A stretch of 64,000 nucleotides of DNA from Pseudorasbora parva (lineage: Eukaryota > Chordata > Actinopteri > Cypriniformes > Gobionidae). Of the stretch, positions 24,779 through 38,100 are shown piece after piece. Below the pieces are notes generated by a model. The model searched no databases, was not told the DNA's origin, and was given only the letters and a program-made list of their open reading frames with translations. The DNA lies in assembly GCF_024679245.1 (NCBI RefSeq), contig NC_090176.1, positions 52,995,096 through 53,059,095 on the forward strand. Direction: 5' to 3'. The position numbers and the translations under genes were made by a program. Every line of letters begins with the position of its first letter. Positions within the stretch are counted from its first letter, which is position 1.

Positions 24779-27700
24779 GTCAGGCATGTAGCCGGTCAGC
24801 TAACAGCACCACAACAATACTCTCATTTACACACACACACTCACTTCTGCTGTCTCAGGCAGGTTAGGTGAGATTAGTGTGTGTGTATGCCACGTATGAA
24901 ATCTACTCAGTATGTAAATGAGTCTCGCTTTAACTTTTATAACTCTTGACATTACTTTAGTTTAGTTTGGGTTCAGCAGAACCCCAAATATTACCTAAAT
25001 CAGAGGTTTGCAAATGAGGGGGAAATTCAGAGAAAAGGTGTACTAAATAATTAAATTTTTGATCTTTGAAGGGAATTGTGATCTTGTGCATCTCTCAATA
25101 AATCTATATCAGCACGTTCCTTCATCTTAATAAATGGTTACACTTTATTTTGTTGATCAACTTTAGACATTCTAACTAATAGAGTCTTAGTTAGGTGCGG
25201 ATAAGTAGAAAGTAATGTAGGAGCATCAGAATAAAGTGTGAGCAGATATTAAGCACAGTCTACTGATACTCTAATGACTGCTAGTTGACATGTAGCAGCA
25301 AAGTTACTTGTAGTTGGTAGAATGACTGTTAGGAGCATCAGAATAAAGTGTTAGCAGATATTAAGCACAGTCTACTAATACTCTAATGGCTGCTAGTTGA
25401 CATGTAGTAGCAAAGTTACTTGTAGTTAGTAGAATGACTGTTAGGAGCATCAGAATAAAGTGTTAGCAGATATTAAGCACAGTCTACTAATACTCTAATG
25501 ACTGCTAGTTGACATGTAGTGGCAAAGTTACTTGTAGTTAGTAGAATGACTGTCAGGAGCATCAGAATAAAGTGTTAGCCGATATTAAGCACAGTCTACT
25601 AATACTCTTATGACCGCTAGTTGACATGTAGTAGCAAAGTTACTTGTAGTTAGTAGAATGACTGTTAGGAGCATCAGAATAAAGTGTCAGCAGATATTAA
25701 GCACAGTCTACTAATACTCTAATGACTGCTAGTTGACATGTAGTGGCAAAGTTACTTGTAGTTAGTAGAATGACTGTCAGGAGCATCAGAATAAAGTGTT
25801 AGCCGATATTAAGCACAGTCTACTAATACTCTTATGACCGCTAGTTGACATGTAGTAGCAAAGTTACTTGTAGTTAGTAGAATGACTGTTAGGAGCATCA
25901 GAATAAAGTGTCAGCAGATATTAAGCACAGTCTACTAATACTCTAATGACTGCTAGTTGACATGTAGTGGCAAAGTTACTTGTAGTTAGTAGAATGACTG
26001 TTAGGAGCATCAGAATAAAGTGTGAGCAGATATTAAGCACAGTCTACTAATACTCTAATGACTGCTAGTTGACATGTAGTAGCAAAGTTACTTGTAGTTA
26101 GTAGAATGACTGTTAGGAGCATCAGAATAAAGTGTTAGCAGATATTAAGCACAGTCTACTAATACTCTAATGACTGCTAGTTGACATGTAGTGGCAAAGT
26201 TACTTGTAGTTAGTAGAATGACTGTTAGGAGCATCAGAATAAAGTGTCAGCAGATATTAAGCACAGTCTACTAATACTCTAATGACTGCTAGTTGACATG
26301 TAGTAGCAAAGTTACTTGTAGTTGGTAGAATGACTGTTAGGAGCATCAGAATAAAGTGTCAGCAGATATTAAGCACAGTCTACTAATACTCTAATGGCTG
26401 CTAGTTGACATGTAGTGGCAAAGTTTCTTGTAGTTAGTAGAATGACTGTTAGGAGCATCAGAATAAAGTGTCAGCAGATATTAAGCACAGTCTACTAATA
26501 CTCTAATGACTGCTAGTTGACATGTAGTGGCAAAGTTACTTGTAGTTAGTAGAATGACTGTTAGGAGCATCAGAATAAAGTGTCAGCAGATATTAAGCAC
26601 AGTCTACTAATACTCTAATGACTGCTAGTTGACATGTAGTAGCAAAGTTACTTGTAGTTAGTAGAATGACTGTTAGGAGCATCAGAATAAAGTGTCAGCA
26701 GATATTAAGCACAGTCTACTAATACTCTAATGACTGCTAGTTGACATGTAGTGGCAAAGTTACTTGTAGTTAGTAGAATGACTGTTAGGAGCATCAGAAT
26801 AAAGTGTCAGCAGATATTAAGCACAGTCTACTAATACTCTAATGACTGCTAGTTGACATGTAGTGGCAAAGTTACTTGTAGTTAGTAGAATGACTGTTAG
26901 GAGCATCAGAATAAAGTGTCAGCAGATATTAAGCACAGTCTACTAATACTCTTATGACCGCTAGTTGACATGTAGTAGCAAAGTTACTTGTAGTTAGTAG
27001 AATGACTGTTAGGAGCATCAGAATAAAGTGTCAGCAGATATTAAGCACAGTCTACTAATACTCTAATGACTGCTAGTTGACATGTAGTGGCAAAGTTACT
27101 TGTAGTTAGTAGAATGACTGTTAGGAGCATCAGAATAAAGTGTCAGCAGATATTAAGCACAGTCTACTAATACTCTAATGACTGCTAGTTGACATGTAGT
27201 AGCAAAGTTACTTGTAGTTGGTAGAATGACTGTTAGGAGCATCAGAATAAAGTGTCAGCAGATATTAAGCACAGTCTACTAATACTCTAATGGCTGCTAG
27301 TTGACATGTAGTGGCAAAGTTTCTTGTAGTTAGTAGAATGACTGTCAGGAGCATCAGAATAAAGTGTCAGCAGATATTAAGCACAGTCTACTGTTAGGGG
27401 TTAACAGCTTATGACCCAGGACCAGTAGTGAAGAAATGAAGACAGAGTCAGGACTGCAATTAAATAAAAGAAAAATTTACTTAAGAATAGTTTGCAGTTT
27501 CATCAGTAGAGTCAGCTTCAGAGTCTCTCAGGGCGGTGTCAGGCCAGACTCTACTCTACACAAAATTACCACACCAGTTATACCAATTTCAAGGGCATGA
27601 TTTACATCATTATAAACACGTGGAATATTACTGATTGGCATAAAGTCTAAACAATGTGTCACACGAGAATAGATAGGAGAGGATGTTGTTGTTAATCAGG

Positions 27701-30700
27701 ATGTATACATCAGACAATCCCAAGATTGGGGTAGTGTTGACTTCAGGGAAGTCCTAGAAAGATGCAAAGAGGTCTAGGGTGTGAGAAAAATCGGTCCAAT
27801 ACATTCCATAGACCTGCACAGAACATGTAACACACACACACACACACACACAAGACTCTAGGGCACATCTCTCCTCCAAGGTTAGCGCAGCAGTGAGCTT
27901 ATCAACAGAACAAGATATCAACACCACATGACAAACACATCTCCAGAAAGAAAAGTATGACTAATGTCATCTACCTCATTCTATAAAGAAATATAAAGAC
28001 AAAAATGTACTTCTATCAATGGGAAAAATCACACTATATAAATGGGAAGAAATCACAATTGGGAGACTCAAATCCTCCCACCCCTTCCTGTCCTGGGGTT
28101 ACTAACAACAGGCAGGATTCACCTCTTGGAAGTTCTAACTTTCTCTCCAAGGCCCTGTTGGTCAGGACCCAGAGATAGAGGTCAGGCTATCTATGTCAGG
28201 GCACATAGATAGGGGTCAGACTGTCTTTGTCAGACCGTCTCTGGAAAGCAAATTAGACACCATACAGCAGACATAGAGTCAAAATCATATTAAATAATAG
28301 TTAAATGTATTAATGATCACATAACATTGATTGTCAATATAATTCATTATTTTGAAAGGATAATAACTGATTATTTAATTCATGAGGTTATTAAAAATCA
28401 TTCAAAAGGATAAGATGCATATGATGAAGATGCATATGATGAAGAGGCAAGGGTGTCGGCCCACTCCCCCCTTCACTACTAATACTCTAATGGCTGCTAG
28501 TTGACATGTAGTAGCAAAGTTACTTGTAGTTAGTAGAATGACTGTTAGGAGCATCAAAATAAAGTGTGAGCAGATATTAAGCACAGTCTACTAATACTCT
28601 AATGGCTGCTAGTTGACATGTAGTAGCAAAGTTACTTGTAGTTAGTAGAATGACTGTTAGGAGCATCAGAATAAAGTGTGAGCAGATATTAAGCACAGTC
28701 TACTAATACTCTAATGACTGCTAGTTGACATGTAGTGGCAAATTTACTTGTAGTTGGTAGAATGACTGTCAGGAGCATCAAAATAAAGTGTCAGCAGATA
28801 TTAAGCACAGTCTACTAATACTCTAATGGCTGCTAGTTGACATGTAGTGGCAAATTTACTTGTAGTTAGTAGAATGACTGTTAGGAGCATCAGAATAAAG
28901 TGTGAGCAGATATTAAGCACAGTCTACTAATACTCTAATGACTGCTAGTTGACATGTAGTAGCAAAGTTACTTGTAGTTGGTAGAATGACTGTCAGGAGC
29001 ATCAGAATAAAGTGTTAGCAGATATTAAGCACAGTCTGCTAATACTCTAATGGCTGCTAGTTGACATGTTGTGGCAAAGTTACTTGTAGTTAGTAGAATG
29101 ACTGTTAGGAGCATCAGAATAAAGTGTGAGCAGATATTAAGCACAGTCTACTAATACTCTAATGACTGCTAGTTGACATGTAGTAGCAAAGTTACTTGTA
29201 GTTAGTAGAATGACTGTTAGGAGCATCAGAATAAAGTGTCAGCAGATATTAAGCACAGTCTACTAATACTCTATTGGCTGCTAGTTGACATGTAGTGGCA
29301 AAGTTACTTGTAGTTAGTAGAATTACTGTTAGGAGCATCAGAATAAAGTGTCAGCAGATATTAAGCACAGTCTAATAATACTCTAAGGGCTGCTAGTTGA
29401 CATGTAGTAGCAAAGTTACTTGTAGTTAGTAGAATGACTGTTACGAGCATCAGAATAAAGTGACATTATTTGACATGTAGTTACTTATAGTCAGAATGTC
29501 TAAAGTGGATTATCGTCGTGTTACTGAATGAGTTGTTTTTAGAATAATAATGTCTAATGTCTTGAGTGACGCTCTGAATGTTTCGTCAGCTGCCCATCGA
29601 GGACATCTGCAGCCTGACGTCTCGCTCTCTGCGCTCGTCTTTCTCAGCCACGCTGCCTGAGTCCACTGAAGAAGCTCTTCTGCAGGGCTTCCAGATGCTG
29701 GATTTGGAGAACGACCGGATAGAGACAGCTCAACAGGTGACCGAGTTATCTCATTATTCAATAAAGTCCAGTTAAAGGAGTATAGTTTACATACAGTAGT
29801 GTGCAAAAGTGATGTCTGGTCCACCTTCACCCTTTATACAAATATTAGCAAAGTTTTTGTAGTCACATTGTGTAGTTGTGCTTGGAGTCGATAGTTTTAT
29901 TTGTTTTATTTATAGTTAACTCAATTAAATTTTGTCCAGGCTGTCGAAGAAATTATGAACGCATACAAAAACAAGAGAACCATCCAAATATTAATAACTG
30001 ATTGTTTGCTTTTTCCTCTCAGCCTTTTGTTTTTATATGCATTTTTTTTGCAAAGTAAAATAAAACCTGTAGCTGTAGGTTGTCGAGTTTACAACCACAC
30101 TGTAATATTTGGATGGTTCTCTTGTTTTTGTATGTGTTCATAATTTCTCACTGTAAAAAATTGTTGGTTTAACTTAAAAAAGTAAGTAAGAAAGTAAGTA
30201 AGAAAAATTTGAGTTAATATAATGAACATTTTTGAGACTCCACTACCTTTATTCAAATTATATTAAAAGATTTTTTTTTTTAAAGAAGCATATTGGGTAA
30301 TTGTGTGTGTTTTATTTGTGATGACGCAGCCAAATTGTGCTATTTTCATGATTTATCACATTTTTTATGTGGTTCAGATAAAATAATATTTTGAGTTTCT
30401 ATTAATTAAACCAATTTCCTTCATTGTATCAACTCAAAATTTTAATTGCAATAAACTCAACATTTTTAGGCAACTAGGTTACTTACTTTTTTAAGTTAAT
30501 CCAAAAAATTTTACAGTGAGAAATTATGAACGCATACAAAAACAAGAGAACCATCCAAATATTATTAACTGATTATGTTTGCTTTTTTCTCACAGCCTTA
30601 TGTTTTTATATGCAGTTTTTTTTGCGTAGTAAAATAAAACCTGTTGCTGTAGTTTGTCAAGTTTACAACCACACTGTAAAAAAAATATTGTTGGTTTAAC

Positions 30701-32106
30701 TTTAAAAAGTAAGTAACCTGGTTGCCTTAATTTTGAGTTGATTGAAATTAAAAATTTGAGTAATACAATGAAGGAAATTGTTTTAATAAATAGAAACTAA
30801 TATATTATTGTATCTGAACCACATTAAAAAAATGTATAAATCATAAAAAATTGGCATTTTTCACTGCGTCATCACAAATAAAACACACAATTACCCAAAA
30901 TGCTTACAAAATATTTTAATAATATTTGAATAAAGGTTGTCAATTCTCAAAAATGTTTATTGTATTAACTCAAAATTATTTCAATGCACTTAAAATTAAG
31001 GCAACCAGATAACATTTAAAAATAAGTTTTACAGTGTATGTTAAGTGTTAGTTCTTCCCTCATATTCTAAAGGGTTAAGTGAACTTGTAGAGTCATTAAA
31101 AAAAAATTCTGACCACTTTTGGTCACAGACTGTACATCAAATGCACACGTGTGCTGTTACACCTGTAATATGTTTAATCTGCTGGGATATTAACTTCCAA
31201 AATAATATTACACTTCACAGACCCTCTGTAGTTTGTGTTTCATCGTGCACAAGACTAATCACATGACTAGTTTTTGGGTGAACTGTCCCTTTAAATCTAC
31301 ATAAAATGAATGACATGATCACATGACTAATGACATCATCCGTCTGTCAGTTTTTCTCCTGGTTCTCAAAGCTGCAGGTTCAGATGGATCAAGACGAAGC
31401 CACGAAATACAGGTGAGTGTCTCATCACACACACTGGCCCTAAACATCAAGCCTTTATTCATCTGTGTGGCCGCTCATGTAAAGGATTGTGACTGTAATC
31501 ATATCTGCATGTAATCATATCTGCATATAAACACTGCAAAAAAATGCTCTTCTTATTTAGTATGTTTGTCTTGTTTCCAGTCTAAATATTTAACAATAGT
31601 TAAATCAAGATGCATTTACTAGATCAGTAAAACGACATAAGATATTTTTTTCTTGTTTTCTGGGGGAAAAGATCTAAATGAAGTGAGTTTTTGCTTAAAA
31701 CAGGCAAAATGATCTGCCAATGGGGTGAGAGAAATAATCTTATTTCTGTTTGGGATGTTAACAAGAAACAAGATTTCAAACAGAAATAAGATTATTTTTC
31801 TCACCCCATTGGCAGATCATTTTGCCTGTTTTAAGCTTCATTTAGATGTAATTTTTTGCAGTGTGAGTAGATATGCTGCAGTGTGCACTAAAAGCTGTAT
31901 CATTAGCGTCGTGCTTTTCCTCCGCAGGAAGACTCGGGATGTTTTGAGCGGATATCAGGAGCAGTGCGATGCGATCCTGAATGATGTGAACGCGGCTCTG
32001 AAACAGCTGGACTCTCTGCAGAAGCAATATCTGTTCGTCTCCACCAAAACCGGAACGCTTCATGAGGCCTGCGAACAACTGCTGAAGGAGCAGGTCTGAA
32101 GAGATG

Positions 32107-32151
<45 letters not shown>

Positions 32152-35100
32152 CATGTTTTGTGACGTATGAGGACACAAATGTGTATAATGCCATGGGTAT
32201 GACACAGGTATTACAGGAGAGGGTGAAATATGAGGACATTACCCATGGCCCCACTTTTCAAAAGGCTTATAAATCACACAGGAGGAGTTTTTATGAGAAA
32301 GAAAAAATGCAGAATGTTTCCTGTGATGGGTAGGTTTAGGGGCTGTGTGTGTGTGTGTGTGTGTGTAACGAGAGAGGCGTTCACACTAGTGATCGACTGA
32401 TACTGATAATTTGCATGTTTATGTGCCAAGAACGATGTTTATTTATTTGTGTTATTTCAGGTTTTTTATTTTTTTATTTTTTTACAATTATAGCAATAGC
32501 ACCGAACTGAACTTTTTATACACTGTAATTTTTGCAATGTCACTCGCTTACATACAGAACAAAAGACGCATCAAAAAAGAATGAAAGTATGTAAGCCCGC
32601 TTCCGCAGATAATATAAAAAATAAAAAGAGTAATTGCTACTTTTTATCTCAGAACTCTGACTTTTTTTCTCACAATTGTCTGATATGATGTCACAAATCT
32701 GAGATGATAACTTGCAATTACTCTTTTTATTTTTCTATTTTCTGGTGGAAACGGGCTTCCATAGTGCATTACTGTTATGTTAAATTAATTTTATTAATTA
32801 AGGGATGCCGGTTATTTTACCTTTGAACACACTGTTGTTGACTAAAAACGTCTCAAAACATCCACAAGATGGGGCCATTTATCTGTGAATCCGATATTAC
32901 AAAACCGATACCCGATTATGGGAAAACGCTTAAATATCGGGAAACTGATATATTGGTCGATCTCTAGTTCACACACACACGTTTATTTTCTCTCTGCAGT
33001 CGGAGCTGGTGGATCTCGCCGAGAGTATCCAGGAGAAACTCTCGTATTTTAACGAGCTGGAGAACATTAACACGGTAAAGCCTCGCTTCTCTTTATAGGA
33101 TGTGTTGGTCGTGTGTGTGTCTTATTAATCGTCTCTCCTCCTGTAGAAACTCAACTCCACGACGCTCTTGGTGAACAGCGAGGGATTCATTCCCATGCTT
33201 TCCAAATTAGATGAATGCATAGAATACGTCTCATCACACGTGAGTAAAACATCCACTGCAATGTTGCAATATTCTCCTGCTGATTCCGGCAGTATGATGC
33301 AAAAAATGCTCTTCTTACTCAGTAATTGTGTCTTGTTTCCAGTCTAAATATCGAGAAATTCTTGAATCAAGATGCATTTACTAGATCAGTAAAACAACAT
33401 AAGATATTTTGCCTTGTTTTCTTAAAATAAAATCAAAATGAAGTGTTTTTTTGGCTTAAAACGATGTGCCAATGGGGTGAGAAAAATAATCTTGTTTCTG
33501 TTTGGGACGGAAATAAGAAACAAGATTATTTTTCTCACCCCATTGGCAGAAAATGTTGCTTGTTTTAAGCAAAAACTCACTTTATTTTGATATCCCCCCA
33601 CCCCCAAAAAAGAAAAAGAAAATATATCTTATTTAATTTTACTGATCTAGTAAATGCGTCATGATTTAAGAATATTTAGATATTTGGGCTGGAAACAAGA
33701 CAAAAATACTAAATAAGAAGAGTTTTTTTGCCGTGCAATCATCCCTCATGTTTTCTCTCAGCCAAACTTCAAAGATTACCCGGTGTATCTCAGCAAGTTC
33801 AAGCAATGCCTGTCCAGAGCCATGCATCTCATCAAGAGCCATACGGTCAACACACTGCAGAACCTCACGGGTCAGCTGACCAAAAGGGTGTGTATGCTTT
33901 AAACTTAAGCCTTGCTGCTTGGTTATGACATCGCAGCTGACATCATTTCCTCTGTGCATTGATTGGCAGGATCCGCTGGGCGCTCCGAACGCAGACAACG
34001 CATTCACGCTCTACTATGTGAAGTTCAGAGCAGCGGCTCCTAAAGTGCGAGTAAGTGCAAAAATACGTCTGTTTTATGAGCTGTAGAGTCTAATACTAAA
34101 AGACTTTTACTGGATAAAGAGTGTAATACTAAAAGACTTTTACTGGATAAAGAGTCTAATGCTAAAAGACTTTTACTGGATAAAGAGTCTAATACTAAAA
34201 GACTTTTACTGGATAAAGAGTGTAATACTAAAAGACTTTTACTGGATAAAGAGTCTAATGCTAAAAGACTTTTACTGGATAAAGAGTCTAATACTAAAAG
34301 ACTTTTACTGGATAAAGAGTCTAATACTAAAAGACTTTTACTGGATAAAGAGTCTAATACTAAAAGACTTTTACTGGATAAAGAGTCTAATACTAAAAGA
34401 CTTTTACTGGATAAAGAGTCTAATACTAAAAGACTTTTACTGGATAAAGTGTCTAATACTAAAAGACTTTTACTGGATAAAGAGTCTAATACTAAAAGAC
34501 TTTTACTGGATAAAGTGTCTAATACTAAAAGACTTTTACTGGATAAAGAGTCTAATACTAAAAGACTTTTACTGGATAAAGAGTCTAATACTAAAAGACT
34601 TTTACTGGATAAAGAGTCTAATACTAAAAGACTTTTACTGGATAAAGAGTCTTATACTAAAAGACTTTTACTGGATAAAGAGTCTTATACTAAAAGACTT
34701 TTACTGGATAAAGAGTCTAATACTAAAAGACTTTTACTGGATAAAGAGTCTAATACTAAAAGACTTTTACTGGATAAAGAGTCTAATACTAAAATACTTT
34801 TACTGGATAAAGAGTCTTATACTAAAAGACTTTTACTGGATAAAGAGTCTAATACTAAAAGACTTTTACTGGATAAAGAGTCTAATACTAAAAAACTTTT
34901 ACTGGATAAAGAGTCTAATACTAAAAGACTTTTACTGGATAAAGAGTCGAATACGAAAATACTTTTACTGGATAAAGAGTCTTATACTAAAAGACTTTTA
35001 CTGGATAAAGAGTCTAATACTAAAAGACTTTTACTGGATAAAGAGTCTAATACTAAAAGACTTTTACTGGATAAAGAGTCGAATACGAAAATACTTTTAC

Positions 35101-38100
35101 TGGATAAAGAGTTGAATACTAAAAGACTTTTACTGGATAAAGAGTCTAATACTAAAAGACTTTTACTGGATAAAGAGTCTAATACTAAAAGACTTTTACT
35201 GGATAAAGAGTCTAATACTAAAAGACTTTTACTGGATAAAGAGTCTAATACTAAAAGACTTTTACTGGATAAAGAGTCTAATACTAAAAGACTTTTACTG
35301 GATAAAGAGTCTAATACTTAAAGACTTTTACTGGATAAAGAGTCTAATACTAAAAGACTTTTACTGGATAAAGAGTCTAATACTAAAAGACTTTTACTGG
35401 ATAAAGAGTCTAATACTAAAAGACTTTTACTGGATAAAGTGTCTAATACTAAGACTTTTACTGGAAAAAGTGTCTTAATACTAAAAGACTTTTACTGGAC
35501 AAAGAGTGAAATACTAAAAGACTTTTACTGGAAAAAGTGTCTTAATACTAAAAGACTTTTACTGGATAAAGAGTGTAATACTAAAAGACTTTTACTGGAT
35601 AAAGAGTCTAATACTAAAAGACTTTTACTGGATAAAGAGTCTAATACTAAAAGACTTTTACTGGATAAAGAGTCTAATACTAAAAGACTTTTACTGGATA
35701 AAGAGTCTAATACTAAAAGACTTTTACTGGATAAAGAGTCTAATACTAAAAGACTTTTACTGGATAAAGAGTCTAATACTAAAAGACTTTTACTGGATAA
35801 AGAGTCTTATACTAAAAGACTTTTACTGGATAAAGAGTCTTATACTAAAAGACTTTTACTGGATAAAGAGTCTAATACTAAAAGACTTTTACTGGATAAA
35901 GAGTCTAATACTAAAAGACTTTTACTGGATAAAGAGTCTAATACTAAAATACTTTTACTGGATAAAGAGTCTTATACTAAAAGACTTTTACTGGATAAAG
36001 AGTCGAATACGAAAAGACTTTTACTGCATAAAGAGTCGAATACGAAAAGACTTTTACTGGATAAAGAGTCTAATACTAAAATACTTTTACTGGATAAAGA
36101 GTCTTATACTAAAAGACTTTTACTGGATAAAGAGTCGAATACTAAAAGACTTTTACTGGATAAAGAGTCTAATACTAAAAGACTTTTACTGGATAAAGAG
36201 TCTAATACTAAAAGACTTTTACTGGATAAAGAGTCTAATACTAAAAGACTTTTACTGGATAAAGAGTCTAATACTAAAAAACTTTTACTGGATAAAGAGT
36301 CTAATACTAAAAGACTTTTACTGGATAAAGAGTCGAATACGAAAATACTTTTACTGGATAAAGAGTCTTATACTAAAAGACTTTTACTGGATAAAGAGTC
36401 TAATACTAAAAGACTTTTACTGGATAAAGAGTCTAATACTAAAAGACTTTTACTGGATAAAGAGTCGAATACGAAAATACTTTTACTGGATAAAGAGTTG
36501 AATACTAAAAGACTTTTACTGGATAAAGAGTCTAATACTAAAAGACTTTTACTGGATAAAGAGTCTAATACTAAAAGACTTTTACTGGATAAAGAGTCTA
36601 ATACTAAAAGACTTTTACTGGATAAAGAGTCTAATACTAAAAGACTTTTACTGGATAAAGAGTCTAATACTAAAAGACTTTTACTGGATAAAGAGTCTAA
36701 TACTAAAAGACTTTTACTGGATAAAGAGTCTAATACTAAAATACTTTTACTGGATAAAGAGTCTAATACTAAAAGACTTTTACTGGATAAAGAGTCTAAT
36801 ACTAAAAGACTTTTACTGGATAAAGAGTCTAATACTAAAAGACTTTTACTGGATAAAGTGTCTAATACTTAAAGACTTTTACTGGATAAAGAGTCTAATA
36901 CTAAAAGACTTTTACTGGATAAAGAGTCTAATACTAAAAGACTTTTACTGGATAAAGAGTCTAATACTAAAAGACTTTTACTGGATAAAGTGTCTAATAC
37001 TAAAAGACTTTTACTGGAAAAAGTGTCTTAATACTAAAAGACTTTTACTGGATAAAGAGTGAAATACTAAAAGACTTTTACTGGAAAAAGTGTCTTAATA
37101 CTAAAAGACTTTTACTGGATAAAGAGTGTAATAATAAAAGACTTTTACTGGATAAAGAGTCTAATACTAAAAGACTTTTACTGGATAAAGAGTCTAATAC
37201 TAAAAGACTTTTACTGGATAAAGAGTCTAATACTAAAAGACTTTTACTGGATAAAGAGTCTAATACTAAAAGACTTTTACTGGATAAAGAGTCTTATACT
37301 AAAAGACTTTTACTGGATAAAGAGTCTAATACTAAAAGACTTTTACTGGATAAAGAGTCTAATACAAAAAGACTTTTACTGGATAAAGAGTCTAATACTA
37401 AAAGACTTTTACTGGATAAAGAGTCTAATACTAAAAGACTTTTACTGGATAAAGAGTCTTATACTAAAAGACTTTTACTGGATAAAGAGTCTAATACTAA
37501 AAGACTTTTACTGGATAAAGAGTCTAATACAAAAAGACTTTTACTGGATAAAGAGTCTTATACTAAAAGACTTTTACTGGATAAAGAGTCTAATACTAAA
37601 AGACTTTTACTGGATAAAGAGTCTAATACTAAAAGACTTTTACTGGATAAAGAGTCTAATACAAAAAGACTTTTACTGGATAAAGAGTCTAATACTAAAA
37701 GACTTTTACTGGATAAAGAGTCTAATACTAAAAGACTTTTACTGGATAAAGAGTCTAATACTAAAATACTTTTACTGGATAAAGAGTCTAATACTAAAAG
37801 ACTTTTACTGGATAAAGAGTCTAATACTAAAAGACTTTTACTGGATAAAGAGTCTAATACTAAAAGACTTTTACTGGATAAAGAGTCTAATACTAAAAGA
37901 CTTTTACTGGATAAAGAGTCGAATACGAAAATACTTTTACTGGATAAAGAGTCGAATACTAAAAGACTTTTACTGGATAAAGAGTCTAATACTAAAAGAC
38001 TTTTACTGGATAAAGAGTCGAATACTAAAAGACTTTTACTGGATAAAGAGTCTAATACTAAAAGACTTTTACTGGATAAAGAGTCTAATACTAAAAGACT

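Larger units (their letters stand above)
25136..29509. mobile_element. Inverted-repeat element expanded by a 112-bp minisatellite
   Basis: The left edge carries acactttatttt then aactttagacattctaact; the right edge carries agtcagaatgtctaaagtgg, the near-complement. The outermost right end is incomplete. Between them lies the array, interrupted by a solo LTR. The TIR assignment is moderate. Confidence 0.6.

Noticed and set aside
27392..28475. Possible endogenous retrovirus
   Set aside because: Only one LTR-like segment with no internal genes; kept as a solo LTR.
25195..29470. CRISPR-like regularly spaced repeats
   Set aside because: Units are directly abutting 112-bp minisatellite copies without unique spacers, in a vertebrate intron.
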